Shown here: in pieces, positions 43,021-51,906 of the stretch | How positions within the stretch are numbered: position 1 is the stretch's first letter | How the letters are laid out: every line of letters starts with the position of its first letter | Assembly: GCF_029218125.1 (NCBI RefSeq) | Contig: NZ_JARFXX010000009.1 | Coordinates: 1-64,000 of the forward strand | Reading direction: 5' to 3' | Source: Oscillibacter faecalis_A | Lineage (GTDB): Bacteria > Bacillota > Clostridia > Oscillospirales > Oscillospiraceae | Length of the DNA: 64,000 nucleotides | Position numbers and translations under genes: made by a program | Notes under the pieces: model-generated | Databases searched by the model: none | What the model saw: the letters and a program-made list of their open reading frames with translations, nothing else | What the model was told of the DNA's origin: nothing

Positions 43021-43077
43021 GTAAAAAATAATTTGCCTGCTTGGAGGAAGGGCGGGCGAGGAAGGAAGGAAAAAAGG

Positions 43078-43332
43078 ATGACGTATACGATTCAGCCTCA
43101 CGGTGTTTGCTCCCGCTCCATGACGGTGGAGACGGACGATCAGGGCGTGATTCAAAAGCTGGAGGTTGTCGGCGGCTGCGACGGAAACCTCAAGGGCATT
43201 TCCGCGCTGGTGGTAGGTATGAAGGCCGAGGAGGCCGTCCGCCGCCTGCGGGGCATCGACTGCAAGGGCCGTGGCACCTCCTGCCCGGATCAGTTGGCAC
43301 AGGGCCTTGAAAAGGCGCTGGCCCAAAAGTGA
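43078..43332 (+). CDS. TIGR03905-type TSCPD-domain protein
   Basis: This 84-residue protein ends in a TSCPD motif (GRGTSCPDQLAQGL), a fold also found in ribonucleotide reductase tails. GVCSRSMTVE and VVGGCDGNLKGISALV are further conserved cysteine-containing segments (Cys at about 11, 34, 64 and 71), suggesting metal binding. Members of this family are small proteins of unknown function common in Clostridia. GGAAGGAAAAAAGG precedes the ATG. It is followed by a terminator. Confidence 0.8.
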   Translation: MTYTIQPHGVCSRSMTVETDDQGVIQKLEVVGGCDGNLKGISALVVGMKAEEAVRRLRGIDCKGRGTSCPDQLAQGLEKALAQK

Positions 43333-43359
43333 TTCTTCGCAAACAGGAAATAGGAAGTA

Positions 43360-43390
43360 CAGCCCCGGAGCGCTTGGCGCTCCGGGGCTG
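43360..43390 (+). terminator. Terminator after the TSCPD gene
   Basis: CAGCCCCGGAGCGC and GCGCTCCGGGGCTG pair around TTG. The following CTGCTTTGC gives only a weak U-tract. Confidence 0.65.
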
Positions 43391-43490
43391 CTGCTTTGCA
43401 CCGAACCGGGAGAAGCGGCATAGAATGGGACAGCGGCGGAGGTACGCCGTATTTTGTGCCGATGCGAAGCGGCGGAATGGATGATGGACG

Positions 43491-43931
43491 ATGGCTTATT
43501 CCGACCGGGAGCTGTTGGCGCGGCTGATTCAGTGCGAGGCGGGCGGAGAGGGTGACACCGGGATGAAGGCGGTGGCGGGTGTGGTGATGAACCGGGTCCA
43601 CGCCCGGGGCGGGGAATACGCCCGGGTGGGGCAGGGCAGCATCCGCAATATCATTTTCCAGCCCTATCAGTTTGTGTGCGCCTCGGAAACGGAAAACGGC
43701 GCTTACAACCCCCAGAACATTTATAATATGCGGCCGGAGCAGATTCACTATGACATTGCCGACTGGGCCATTGTGGGGAACCGCATTCCCGATGTGGCGG
43801 AGTCCCTGTGGTTTTACAATCCCTTCGGCCCTCAGTGCCGGAGCAGGTTCCCATCCGAGGTGGGCTACTGGCAGACCCGTATCGGGGATCACTGCTTCTA
43901 TAACCCCACAGATGCCTATTACAAGACTTGA
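43491..43931 (+). CDS. cwlJ: Spore cortex-lytic enzyme CwlJ-like
   Basis: This 146-residue protein is a single Hydrolase_2 (SleB/CwlJ) domain with no signal peptide, the architecture of CwlJ. LARLIQCEAGGEGDTGMKAV contains the catalytic-type Glu, then VAGVVMNRV and NIIFQPYQFVCA. In Bacillus, CwlJ sits in the spore coat and breaks down cortex during germination; it needs GerQ. The next gene 12 bases on is gerQ-like, which supports the assignment. CATAGAAT at 43419-43426 resembles a sporulation sigma-E -10 element. No clear Shine-Dalgarno motif is seen immediately before the ATG beyond GGATGATGG. Confidence 0.9.
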   Translation: MAYSDRELLARLIQCEAGGEGDTGMKAVAGVVMNRVHARGGEYARVGQGSIRNIIFQPYQFVCASETENGAYNPQNIYNMRPEQIHYDIADWAIVGNRIPDVAESLWFYNPFGPQCRSRFPSEVGYWQTRIGDHCFYNPTDAYYKT

Positions 43932-43943
43932 GAGGTGTTTTCT

Positions 43944-44459
43944 ATGCAGCGTTTCAATACTTACCCGACAGCGCCGGCCCCGTCCGGCGGGAGCGACTGG
44001 CAGGCGGAGATCAATGGCGGTGGACAAACGGAGACAAGGAACGTTGGTGATGCGCACTCCTGGCAGTCACCGGAGAGTTCGGAATACGTCACCATGCCCG
44101 GCGGACAGATGGTGCCCATGGGCAATCTGCCAGGGATGCGGACAGATCTGCCGGAAGAGACGATCCAGAATCCCCTCAGCGTGGAGGAGACTCATAAAGG
44201 TTCCATTAAAGGGATGCTATCCCGGAATCAGGGCGCCTACGTGGTGGCCACCTTTTTGGTGGGCACACAGGGCACCGTGTCATGGGAGGGGATCCTCTAT
44301 GACGTGGGCAATGACTTCATCACGATCTACCAGCCGGGGCGGGAGCGGTATATCGTGACGGATATTTACGCCCTGAAGTATATCGAATTTTACGATACCC
44401 GCCGCCGGGAGCAGTGTGAGGCCATGCTGAAGCAGAACGGCCTTTGGAACCGGGGGTAA
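43944..44459 (+). CDS. gerQ: Spore coat protein GerQ
   Basis: This 171-residue protein has a low-complexity N-terminus rich in Gly, Pro and Thr (about 1-75) and a conserved C-terminal GerQ domain (about 85-160: SIKGMLSRNQGAYVVATF, then WEGILYDVGNDFITIYQ and DIYALKYIEFYD). GerQ positions CwlJ in the spore coat. ATG 43944 has AGAGGTG before it; a GTG at 43935 is less likely. The cwlJ-gerQ pairing is typical and suggests a mother-cell sporulation operon. Confidence 0.88.
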   Translation: MQRFNTYPTAPAPSGGSDWQAEINGGGQTETRNVGDAHSWQSPESSEYVTMPGGQMVPMGNLPGMRTDLPEETIQNPLSVEETHKGSIKGMLSRNQGAYVVATFLVGTQGTVSWEGILYDVGNDFITIYQPGRERYIVTDIYALKYIEFYDTRRREQCEAMLKQNGLWNRG

Positions 44460-44476
44460 AAGTTTACAGAAGGGGA

Positions 44477-44505
44477 TTGCGGAGAAAAAAGCACTGTGAT
44501 ACAAT
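44477..44505 (+). promoter_or_regulatory. Sigma-A promoter of the nitroreductase gene
   Basis: TTGCGG (44477-44482) and TACAAT (44500-44505) have a 17-base spacer. Confidence 0.7.
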
Positions 44506-44537
44506 CAGCACGATCAAACAAATGAGGAGGAATCCCA

Positions 44538-45050
44538 ATGGATTTTGCAAAGCTCTGCGCAGAGCGCTATTCTCTGCGGAAATTTGACACTCGTCCGGTA
44601 GAGCGGGAAAAGCTGGACTTGATTTTGGAGGCGGGCCGCAATGCCCCTACCGCCCACAATAAACAGCCCCAGCGCATTTTTGTGCTGCAGAGCGCAGAGG
44701 CGCTGGAAAAGGCGGATGCCTGCATGGGCTGTCATTTCCATCCCCCGGTGATCATTGCCGTGGGCTATGACCCGGCTGTTTCGTGGCATCGGGAGACCGA
44801 CGGAAAGGACCATGGCGAGATCGACGCTACCATCGCCGCCACGCAGATGATGCTGCAGGCGGCGGATCTGGGCCTTGGCACTACGTATGTGGGAATATTT
44901 GAGCCGGAGAAGATGCTGGCGGCCTTCCCGGAGATGGCGGGCGTACAACTCACGGCGCTGCTGCCGCTGGGCTATCCGGCGGAGGGGGCACATCCCGCCA
45001 AGCTCCACGCCCAGCGGGAGCCGATGGAGAAACTGGTGAAGTACCTGTAA
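44538..45050 (+). CDS. Nitroreductase-family protein
   Basis: This 170-residue flavin enzyme has the typical N-terminal LCAERYSLRKFDTRPVE, the FMN-binding RNAPTAHNKQPQRIFV (about 36-51) and the late AADLGLGTTYVGIF and LLPLGYPAEGAHPAK segments. It should reduce an unidentified substrate with NAD(P)H. It is a single gene with AGGAGG upstream and a terminator after it. Confidence 0.92.
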   Translation: MDFAKLCAERYSLRKFDTRPVEREKLDLILEAGRNAPTAHNKQPQRIFVLQSAEALEKADACMGCHFHPPVIIAVGYDPAVSWHRETDGKDHGEIDATIAATQMMLQAADLGLGTTYVGIFEPEKMLAAFPEMAGVQLTALLPLGYPAEGAHPAKLHAQREPMEKLVKYL

Positions 45051-45071
45051 GTAAGCGGGAAGAATCAGACA

Positions 45072-45100
45072 CGGGAGCAGCTGCTCTGCAGCCGCTCCCG
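45072..45100 (+). terminator. Terminator hairpin after the nitroreductase gene
   Basis: CGGGAGC (45072-45078) and GCTCCCG (45094-45100) pair around a self-complementary loop, followed by CATTTTG. Confidence 0.65.
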
Positions 45101-45127
45101 CATTTTGCAAAAGACTGAAATAGCAGA

Positions 45128-45160
45128 GAAAGAGATACGCACAAGCGTATCTCTTTCTTT
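45128..45160. terminator. Terminator at the end of the tRNA cluster
   Basis: GAAAGAGATACGC (45128-45140) is perfectly complementary to GCGTATCTCTTTC (45145-45157). It lies directly after the 3' end of tRNA-Lys. Confidence 0.82.
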
Positions 45161-45236
45161 TGGTGACCCGGCGGGGATTCGAACCCCGGACCCACTGCTT
45201 AAAAGGCAGTTGCTCTGCCGGCTGAGCTACCGGATC
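45161..45236 (-). tRNA. tRNA-Lys (TTT)
   Basis: Reading leftward it begins GATCCGGTAGCTCAG, has the anticodon loop CTTTTAA (anticodon TTT) and ends in the T-arm GGTTCGAATCC and an encoded CCA. The acceptor stem pairs with one G-T. It is last in a five-gene tRNA cluster. Confidence 0.96.
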
Positions 45237-45260
45237 ATGCGCAATATGGGGAAAATGAAC

Positions 45261-45335
45261 TGGCAGGGACGGCTGGACTCGAACCAGCGAATGAGGGAGT
45301 CAAAGTCCCTTGCCTTACCACTTGGCTACGCCCCT
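45261..45335 (-). tRNA. tRNA-Gln (TTG)
   Basis: It starts AGGGGCGTAGCCAAG and has the anticodon loop CTTTGAC (TTG), then T-arm GGTTCGAGTCC and CCA. The first acceptor pair is A-T rather than the common U-A. Confidence 0.95.
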
Positions 45336-45383
45336 AAGTGGAAAAAGAAAAGGGAACCGGGGATATCCCGGTCCCCTTTTGTC

Positions 45384-45460
45384 TGGGGTGGGTGATGGGA
45401 CTCGAACCCACAACACCTGGAACCACAATCCAGTGCTCTGCCAATTGAACTACACCCACC
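45384..45460 (-). tRNA. tRNA-His (GTG)
   Basis: It starts GGTGGGTGTAG, with the extra G-1 diagnostic for histidine, opposite C73. The anticodon loop is TTGTGGT (GTG). CCA is encoded. Confidence 0.96.
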
Positions 45461-45498
45461 ACATATAAAACCGTTTGAGCCGACATATACCGGAGAGA

Positions 45499-45575
<77 letters not shown>

Positions 45576-45581
45576 AGATTC

Positions 45582-45656
45582 TGGAGCAGGTGACGGGAAT
45601 CGAACCCGCATCCCCAGCTTGGAAGGCTGGTGCCCTGACCATTGTGCTACACCTGC
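45582..45656 (-). tRNA. tRNA-Gly (TCC)
   Basis: It starts GCAGGTGTAGCACAATGG, has anticodon TCC in loop CTTCCAA and ends with CCA. It is the first gene of the leftward cluster, 32 bases from the -10 box. Confidence 0.96.
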
Positions 45657-45687
45657 ATGAGCCCTCCGTGGAAATGTCAGCTTGCAT

Positions 45688-45716
45688 ATCTTAGCATATA
45701 AAGTCGGTTCTGTCAA
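45688..45716 (-). promoter_or_regulatory. Promoter of the tRNA cluster
   Basis: Minus-strand TTGACA (45711-45716) and TAAGAT (45688-45693) have a 17-base spacer. Confidence 0.82.
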
Positions 45717-45735
45717 GGCGTTTTTCCTGAAAAGT

Positions 45736-46353
45736 TTACAGTTTTGCCATGGAGAGGAAAGTGTCGTATAAAAGCTGCCCATCTGCCGCACCGGGGAGGG
45801 ACAGCCGTTCCGGGTGCCACTGGACGCATAGAATGGGGAGCGTGCGGTGCCGCAGAGCCTCAACAGTACCGTCCGGCGCCCATTGCAACGCCTCCAGCCC
45901 GGCGCCGAAACGGTCAATGGACTGGTGGTGGCTGCTGTTGACAACGCAGCGCTCCCCATACAGCCGCCGCAGCAGCGAGGGGGCAGCGGTGACGCTATGT
46001 AGCCGGTCACTGCCGTGGACCGAGCTGTGGCCGGGAAGGTCCTGCACAAGCGTGCCACCGAAAAATACGTTCACACTCTGCATTCCCCGGCAGACGCCCA
46101 GCACCGGTCGGTGGGCGGAGGTGAACAGATTCAGCAGATCCATTTCCAGCGCGTCCCGCGCCGGGTCAAGGCCGCGGCAGGCAATATCGGTCTGTCCATA
46201 GAGCATTGGGGACAGGTCGCCGCCGCCGGGAAGCAGCAGACAGCCGCAGTCCGCCGGATCATCGGTAAAGCAGGGCACTGCCCCGGCGCGGCGCACGGCT
46301 CGGGCGTAATTGCGGTAAACGGCGACGTCACCGGGAATATAAACACGCAGCAT
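45736..46353 (-). CDS. Class I glutamine amidotransferase-like (gamma-glutamyl hydrolase type)
   Basis: This 205-residue protein resembles PuuD/peptidase C26 hydrolases of gamma-glutamyl compounds. CLLLPGGGDLSPMLYGQ is the family entry motif, LGVCRGMQSVNVFFGG holds the nucleophilic Cys, NSSHHQSI and CVQWHPER supply the catalytic His and Glu. Its partner enzymes are not present, so the substrate is unclear. It is upstream of the tRNA genes on the same strand and divergent from gluQRS. Confidence 0.88.
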   Translation of the reverse strand: MLRVYIPGDVAVYRNYARAVRRAGAVPCFTDDPADCGCLLLPGGGDLSPMLYGQTDIACRGLDPARDALEMDLLNLFTSAHRPVLGVCRGMQSVNVFFGGTLVQDLPGHSSVHGSDRLHSVTAAPSLLRRLYGERCVVNSSHHQSIDRFGAGLEALQWAPDGTVEALRHRTLPILCVQWHPERLSLPGAADGQLLYDTFLSMAKL

Positions 46354-46430
46354 GGCAGGCCCTCCCCTTAAAAAGCTGCTTTATTCTATGCGGCAGCGGC
46401 GGATTTTGACAGGGGAAGCTGTGGGAAGGC

Positions 46431-46459
46431 TTGCCTTGCGGCATAGGAAGGAGTATAAT
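46431..46459 (+). promoter_or_regulatory. Sigma-A promoter of the gluQRS gene
   Basis: TTGCCT (46431-46436) and TATAAT (46454-46459) have a 17-base spacer. Confidence 0.68.
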
Positions 46460-46497
46460 AACCTTGATTTTACCTGTGATATGGGAGGTGGAGCACT

Positions 46498-47442
46498 GTG
46501 GAGACCTTGGGGCGCTTTGCACCGTCTCCCAGCGGGCGGCTCCATCTGGGAAACCTGTTCTGCGCGCTGCTGGCGTGGCTGTCCGCACGGCAGAAGGGCG
46601 GAAAAATTTTGTTGCGGGTGGAGGACCTTGATACCGCCCGTTGTCCGCTGAAATACGGCGCACAGACGGAGCGGGACCTGCAATGGCTGGGGCTGGACTG
46701 GGACATCGGCCCCGGTAAGGAGAACGGTACCGGCCCATATTACCAAAGCCGCCGCACGGCGCTCTATCAGGCGGCGCTGGAGAAACTGGAGGACAGGGGA
46801 CTGGTGTACCCCTGCTTTTGCACCCGGGCGGAGCTGCACGCAGCCTCGGCTCCCCACCGGGAGGACGGGCAGACAGTTTATGTCGGCACCTGCCGGTATT
46901 TATCAGCGGCGGAGATCGCGGAGAAGCGCCGGACTCGTGCGCCCGCTCTGCGGCTGCGGGTGTCGGAGGAGGTCTGGGGCTTCACGGACGGACACATGGG
47001 CCGTTATGAGGAAAATCTGGCCCGGGACTGCGGGGATTTTCTTCTGCGCCGGTCCGACGGAATGTTTGCCTATCAACTGGCAGTGGTGGTAGATGATGCC
47101 GCCATGGGCATCACAGAGGTGGTGCGGGGGTCGGACCTGCAGGATTCCACACCCCGGCAGTTATATCTCTATCACCTGCTGGGCCTGACGCCGCCGCAGT
47201 TTTATCATTTCCCGCTGCTGCTGACAGCGGAGGGAAAGCGCCTTTCCAAGCGGGACAGTGCAGTGGGACTGGACAGCTTACAGGAACGGCTGTCCCCGGA
47301 GGAAATTTTGGGGAGGCTGGGGTATCTTGCGGGCATCAATCCCTCTGCCGCGCCGAAAACGGCGGAGGCGCTGCTGACGGACTTTGACTGGGAACGGGTT
47401 CCGAGGGCGGATATCCGCATCCCGGAGGGACTTTTTGAATGA
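46498..47442 (+). CDS. gluQ: Glutamyl-Q tRNA(Asp) synthetase
   Basis: This 314-residue protein is a GluRS catalytic core without the anticodon-binding domain; it attaches glutamate to queuosine at position 34 of tRNA-Asp. APSPSGRLHLGNLF is the HIGH region, LLRVEDLDTARC follows, YPCFCTRAEL contains putative zinc-site cysteines and GKRLSKRDSAVGL is the KMSKS region. GTG 46498 is the start, with GGGAGG upstream. The enzyme implies that the cell makes queuosine. Confidence 0.93.
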   Translation: METLGRFAPSPSGRLHLGNLFCALLAWLSARQKGGKILLRVEDLDTARCPLKYGAQTERDLQWLGLDWDIGPGKENGTGPYYQSRRTALYQAALEKLEDRGLVYPCFCTRAELHAASAPHREDGQTVYVGTCRYLSAAEIAEKRRTRAPALRLRVSEEVWGFTDGHMGRYEENLARDCGDFLLRRSDGMFAYQLAVVVDDAAMGITEVVRGSDLQDSTPRQLYLYHLLGLTPPQFYHFPLLLTAEGKRLSKRDSAVGLDSLQERLSPEEILGRLGYLAGINPSAAPKTAEALLTDFDWERVPRADIRIPEGLFE

Positions 47443-47472
47443 ACGGCGGAAAGCCGCCAAGGGGGAAAAGCA

Positions 47473-48840
47473 ATGCAGATCATCATTGTGGGCGCGGGCA
47501 AGGTTGGCAGCAGTCTGACTGCTCAGTTGATTCGGGAGCACCGGGTCACGGTTATCGATCAGGAGCCGAAGCTTATTGAAAATATCATCAACGTCTATGA
47601 TGTGATGGGAATTTGCGGCAACGGAGCAAGCTACGAGGTGCAGAAGGAGGCGGAGGTAAATAAGGCGGACTTGCTGATCGCCACCACCTCCAGCGATGAG
47701 ATCAACATTCTGGCCTGCCTTGTGGCGAAAAAGCTGGGCGTGGCCCACACCATCGCCAGAATCCGCAACCCGGAATATGAGACGCAGCTCCGCTTCATGC
47801 GGGGGGAGTTGGGCATGACCATGTCCATCAACCCGGAAAAGGCGGCGGCTCACGAGATTGCCCGCGTACTGCGGTTCCCGGCGGCTATGAAGCTGGAGTC
47901 CTTTTCCAAGGGGCGGCTGGAGCTGGTGGAGTACCGTTTGCAGGAGGGCTCTGCGCTGGATGGCGTCCAATTGCTGGATATTTACCGCAGCGCCCGGGCA
48001 AGGGTGCTGATATGTGCGGTGTCCCGGAAAGGGGAGACCACCATCCCCTCCGGTGATTTCCAACTAAAAAGCGGCGATAAAATCTATGTCACCGCCGCGC
48101 CGGATCAGCTCTCCGCTTTTTTCCAGTATTTGGGTGTGTTTCGCAAAAAGGCATCCAGCGTCATGATCGTGGGCGCCAGCAAAATGTGCTACTATCTTGC
48201 AAGCGAGCTTCTGCACATGGGGATGAGCGTGAAGATTATCGACCAGAATGAGAGCCGCTGCGCCCAAATCAGCGAGCTGCTGCCCCGGGCGCTGGTCATT
48301 GTGGGTGACGGTACGGACGGGGAGCTGCTGGCAGAGGAGGGCATTGACGATACCGATGCCTTTGTGGCCCTGACCGGCATTGACGAGGCCAATATCCTCA
48401 TGGCCATGTGCGCATCCCGGCAGAAGGCCGGGTGCAAGGTGGTGGCGAAGATCAACCGCCGCTCCCTGATGGAGCTGGTGAGCAGCGAGCGGATGATCGA
48501 CAGCATAGTCTCCGTCCGAGATGTGACCACGGAGTTGATTGTGCAGTACGTCCGGGCCATGGAGAGCGCCTCCGGCGCCAAGATCAAAACGCTGCACCGG
48601 CTGGTGGAGGGGGCTATTGAGGCACTGGAATTTCATGTAGACAATGACGTTGCCTTTGTGGAAACGCCCCTGAAGGACCTGCGGCTGAAATCCGGCGTGC
48701 TCATTGCGGGCATTGTCCGGCGCAACGGCAGCATTGTCATACCCGGCGGCAGCGATGTGATTCGCAGCGGCGATGATGTCATTGTGGTGACGCAGGACGC
48801 CGCCCTTCAGGACATTCACGATATTTTGCGGCAGGAGTAA
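47473..48840 (+). CDS. trkA: Trk system potassium uptake regulator TrkA
   Basis: This 455-residue cytoplasmic protein contains two RCK units. The first NAD-binding motif is IIIVGAGKVGSSLTAQLI at the N-terminus, the second SVMIVGASKMCYYLASELL in the middle; each is followed by a TrkA-C domain. It gates the TrkH channel. It precedes trkH by 11 bases, a standard pair. GGGGGAAAAGC precedes the ATG. Confidence 0.95.
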   Translation: MQIIIVGAGKVGSSLTAQLIREHRVTVIDQEPKLIENIINVYDVMGICGNGASYEVQKEAEVNKADLLIATTSSDEINILACLVAKKLGVAHTIARIRNPEYETQLRFMRGELGMTMSINPEKAAAHEIARVLRFPAAMKLESFSKGRLELVEYRLQEGSALDGVQLLDIYRSARARVLICAVSRKGETTIPSGDFQLKSGDKIYVTAAPDQLSAFFQYLGVFRKKASSVMIVGASKMCYYLASELLHMGMSVKIIDQNESRCAQISELLPRALVIVGDGTDGELLAEEGIDDTDAFVALTGIDEANILMAMCASRQKAGCKVVAKINRRSLMELVSSERMIDSIVSVRDVTTELIVQYVRAMESASGAKIKTLHRLVEGAIEALEFHVDNDVAFVETPLKDLRLKSGVLIAGIVRRNGSIVIPGGSDVIRSGDDVIVVTQDAALQDIHDILRQE

Positions 48841-48851
48841 GAGGAGGCACT

Positions 48852-50321
48852 ATGAATATACGCATGATCGGCTTTGTGCTGGGGCGAATCCTGCTGGTGG
48901 AGGCGGGACTTCTGACCCTGCCGCTGGCCGTGGCGCTGCTGTACAGGGAACCGGCCATGCCGTGGCTGATCACCATGGCGGCGCTGGTAGTTTGCGGCGC
49001 ACTTTTGAGCTTCCGAAAGCCGGAGCGCACCGCCCTTTACGCCAAGGACGGCTTTGCTGCCGTGGCGCTGGTGTGGCTGCTGATGTCCGCCTTTGGAGCG
49101 CTGCCCTTTGTGCTTTCGGGGGACATTCTCCATTACGTGGACGCCTTTTTTGAAACGGTCTCCGGCTTTACTACCACCGGAGCCAGTATCCTCCCGGCAG
49201 TGGAACCGCTGAGCCGGGGCAGCCTGTTCTGGCGCAGCTTTACGCACTGGGTTGGCGGCATGGGCGTACTGGTGTTCGTCATGGCGATTTTACCCATGAG
49301 CGACGGACATACCATGCATATCCTCCGTGCGGAGATGCCCGGCCCCACGGCGGGCAAGCTGGTGAGCCGCATGAGCGACACGGCAAAAATCCTCTACGGC
49401 ATTTATTTTGTGATGACAGCGGTTATGATTTTGCTGCTGGTGCTGGGGGGCATGGATTTGTTTGATGCCTGTATCCATGCCTTCGGCACGGCGGGCACCG
49501 GCGGCTTTTCCAGCCGGAACGCCAGCGTGGGGGCCTACAACAGCGCGTATATCGACATTGTCACCGGTATCGGGATGCTGGCCTTCGGCGTCAATTTTAA
49601 TCTGTACTTTTTCCTGCTGGTGCGCCGCTTTCGGGAGGTGCTCCGCTCCGAGGAGCTGTGGGTGTATCTCGGCATCGTGGCGGCGTCCACAGCGGCCATT
49701 GCCGCCAACATCCTGTCGCTGTACGGCTCTGTGGGAACGGCGCTGCGCCACACTTTCTTTCAGGTGTCCTCCGTTATCACCACAACCGGCTACGCCACAG
49801 TGGATTTCGGGCAGTGGCCGGTTTTTTCCAAAACAGTGCTGGTGCTGCTGATGTTTGTGGGCGGCTGCGCCGGTTCTACCGCCGGCGGATTGAAGGTCAC
49901 GCGCATCGTCACCTTGGCAAAGGCCGCTGTAATGGATATGCGGAAGATGCTGCATCCCAATGCCGTGATCAATGTGCGGATGGAGGGCCGCGCCCTGCCG
50001 GAAAAACAGGTGCGGGGCGTGCAGGCGTATCTTTCCATCTACATACTGATTTTATGCGGCTCATGGCTGCTGCTGAGTCTGGCGGGCTTTGATGAGCTGA
50101 CAACCTTTACCGCTGTTGTGACCTGCATCAATAACGTCGGCCCGGGACTGAACATGGTGGGCCCCACCGGGAATTTCGGTTTCTTTGCCCCGTGGGCCAA
50201 GCTGCTTTTGAGCTTTGATATGCTGGCGGGACGGCTGGAGCTGTTCCCCATGCTGCTGCTGTTCGCCCCCTCCATCTGGCGTGGGAGCCATGTGCGGAGA
50301 TCCACCCTTGAGCATTTATAA
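48852..50321 (+). CDS. trkH: Trk-type potassium uptake channel TrkH
   Basis: This 489-residue membrane protein has about ten helices arranged in four pore repeats. Selectivity-filter-like loops are SGFTTTGASIL, FGTAGTGGFSSRN, VSSVITTTGYATVDFG and CINNVGPGLNMVGP, with GGCAGSTAGGLKVTR between. It takes up K+ with TrkA. AAGAGGAGGC precedes the ATG. A terminator overlaps the stop. Confidence 0.95.
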   Translation: MNIRMIGFVLGRILLVEAGLLTLPLAVALLYREPAMPWLITMAALVVCGALLSFRKPERTALYAKDGFAAVALVWLLMSAFGALPFVLSGDILHYVDAFFETVSGFTTTGASILPAVEPLSRGSLFWRSFTHWVGGMGVLVFVMAILPMSDGHTMHILRAEMPGPTAGKLVSRMSDTAKILYGIYFVMTAVMILLLVLGGMDLFDACIHAFGTAGTGGFSSRNASVGAYNSAYIDIVTGIGMLAFGVNFNLYFFLLVRRFREVLRSEELWVYLGIVAASTAAIAANILSLYGSVGTALRHTFFQVSSVITTTGYATVDFGQWPVFSKTVLVLLMFVGGCAGSTAGGLKVTRIVTLAKAAVMDMRKMLHPNAVINVRMEGRALPEKQVRGVQAYLSIYILILCGSWLLLSLAGFDELTTFTAVVTCINNVGPGLNMVGPTGNFGFFAPWAKLLLSFDMLAGRLELFPMLLLFAPSIWRGSHVRRSTLEHL

Positions 50322-50362
50322 AAAATACAGGACAGGGAAATTGTTCCCTGTCCTGTATTTTT
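50320..50362. terminator. Bidirectional terminator between trkH and gdhA
   Basis: AAAAAATACAGGACAGGGAA and TTCCCTGTCCTGTATTTTTT are complementary around ATTG. It overlaps the trkH stop codon. Confidence 0.93.
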
Positions 50363-50379
50363 TGTGTGTGATGTTAAGC

Positions 50380-51729
50380 TCAGACAAGACCCTGCGCCAG
50401 CATGGCCTCGCTGACCTTCTTGAAGCCGGCCAGATTGGCACCGGCTACGAGGTTGCCATCAAGGCCGTATTCCTTGGCGGCGTTATTGATGTTGTGGAAG
50501 ATGTTCACCATGATGCCGTGGAGCTTGGCGTCCACCTCCTCAAATGTCCAGGAGTAGCGCATGGAGTTCTGGCTCATTTCCAGTGCGCTGACCGCCACGC
50601 CGCCGGCGTTGGCCGCCTTGGCGGGCGCGAACAGCAGACCGGCCTTGCGGAAAATGTCGATGGCGGCGGGGGTGGAGGGCATATTGGCGCCCTCGGCCAC
50701 GGCCATGGCGCCGCCTTTGACGATGTTTTCGGCCTCGGCCACGTCGATCTCATTCTGAGTGGCGCAGGGCAGGGCAATGTCGCAGGGGATGGTCCAGATG
50801 CCGCGGCAGCCCTCGGTATAGGTGCTGCCGGGGACCTGTGCGGCATATTCCTTGATGCGGCCGCGCTTGACGAGCTTGATGTCCTTGACAACGTCCAGCT
50901 TGATACCGTCCGGGTCATGGATATAGCCGTTGGAATCGCACATGGCGACAACCTTAGCGCCGAGAGCCGTGGCCTTTTCGCAGGCGAAGATAGCCACATT
51001 GCCGCTGCCGGAGATCACCACGGTCTTACCGGCAAAGCTGTCGCCCTTCAGCGTCTTGAGCATCTCCTCCGTGAAATAGCACAGGCCGTAGCCGGTGGCC
51101 TCGGTCCGGGTAAGAGAGCCGCCGAAGGTCAGGCCCTTGCCGGTGAGGACAGAAGCCTCGCTGGCGTTCTTCAGGCGCTTGTACTGGCCGAACAGGTAGC
51201 CAATCTCGCGGCCGCCCACGCCGATATCACCGGCGGGCACATCCGTGAACTGGCCGATGTGGCGGTAGAGCTCCGTCATAAAGCTCTGGCAGAAGCGCAT
51301 GACCTCGGCATCGGACTTGCCCTTGGGGTCAAAGTCGCTGCCGCCCTTGCCGCCGCCGATGGGCAGGCCGGTGAGGCTGTTTTTCAAAATCTGCTCAAAG
51401 CCGAGGAACTTCAGAATGGACAGGTTCACCGTGGGGTGGAACCGCAGGCCGCCCTTGTAGGGGCCGATGGCGGAGTTGAACTGCACCCGGAAGCCCCGGT
51501 TCACCTGTACCTTGCCGGAATCGTCCGTCCAGGGCACGCGGAACATAACGGTACGCTCCGGCTCTACAAAGCGCTCCAGAATGCCGTTGGCCTCCAGCTC
51601 GGGATGACGCTCCACCATGGGCTGAAGCCCCTCCAGCACCTCGTAGACCGCCTGATGAAACTCCTTCTGATCGGGGTCACGGGCCAGAATCTGGTCATAG
51701 ACCCGCTTGCAATACGCATTGTTCAGCAT
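50380..51729 (-). CDS. gdhA: Glutamate dehydrogenase
   Basis: This 449-residue hexameric enzyme interconverts glutamate with 2-oxoglutarate and ammonia. GPYKGGLRFHPTVNLSILKF carries the catalytic Lys, LPIGGGKGGSDFDPKGKSD the second substrate Lys and TVVISGSGNVAIFACEKA the dinucleotide fold. The overall form is of the bacterial NADP-type, but cofactor preference is an inference. ATG 51729 has AAAGGAGAA upstream; the frame is open to 51774 without support. It is a single gene. Confidence 0.96.
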   Translation of the reverse strand: MLNNAYCKRVYDQILARDPDQKEFHQAVYEVLEGLQPMVERHPELEANGILERFVEPERTVMFRVPWTDDSGKVQVNRGFRVQFNSAIGPYKGGLRFHPTVNLSILKFLGFEQILKNSLTGLPIGGGKGGSDFDPKGKSDAEVMRFCQSFMTELYRHIGQFTDVPAGDIGVGGREIGYLFGQYKRLKNASEASVLTGKGLTFGGSLTRTEATGYGLCYFTEEMLKTLKGDSFAGKTVVISGSGNVAIFACEKATALGAKVVAMCDSNGYIHDPDGIKLDVVKDIKLVKRGRIKEYAAQVPGSTYTEGCRGIWTIPCDIALPCATQNEIDVAEAENIVKGGAMAVAEGANMPSTPAAIDIFRKAGLLFAPAKAANAGGVAVSALEMSQNSMRYSWTFEEVDAKLHGIMVNIFHNINNAAKEYGLDGNLVAGANLAGFKKVSEAMLAQGLV

Positions 51730-51856
51730 GGGAAATTCTCCTTTCAAAAGTAGTGCGGGAAATATTTCACGCATTATCTTATCAAATCAGGGTCCGGCTG
51801 TATAGAGTATTTTTCACCGAAATCCGATTATTTTTCAAAAAATTCACAGCAAAAAA

Positions 51857-51891
51857 AAGCCCCTGCTGTCCGAGTGCGGACAACAGGGGCA
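51857..51891 (-). terminator. Terminator after the TIGR04255-type gene
   Basis: GCCCCTGTTGTCCGCAC and the complementary GACAGCAGGGGC form the stem on the minus strand, followed by eight T. Confidence 0.9.
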
Positions 51892-51906
51892 AAAAGTGTG
51901 TGCGAA

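Noticed and set aside
50215..51753. A 512-codon plus-strand open frame over gdhA
   Set aside because: It is antisense to glutamate dehydrogenase, which has full family motifs and a good start.
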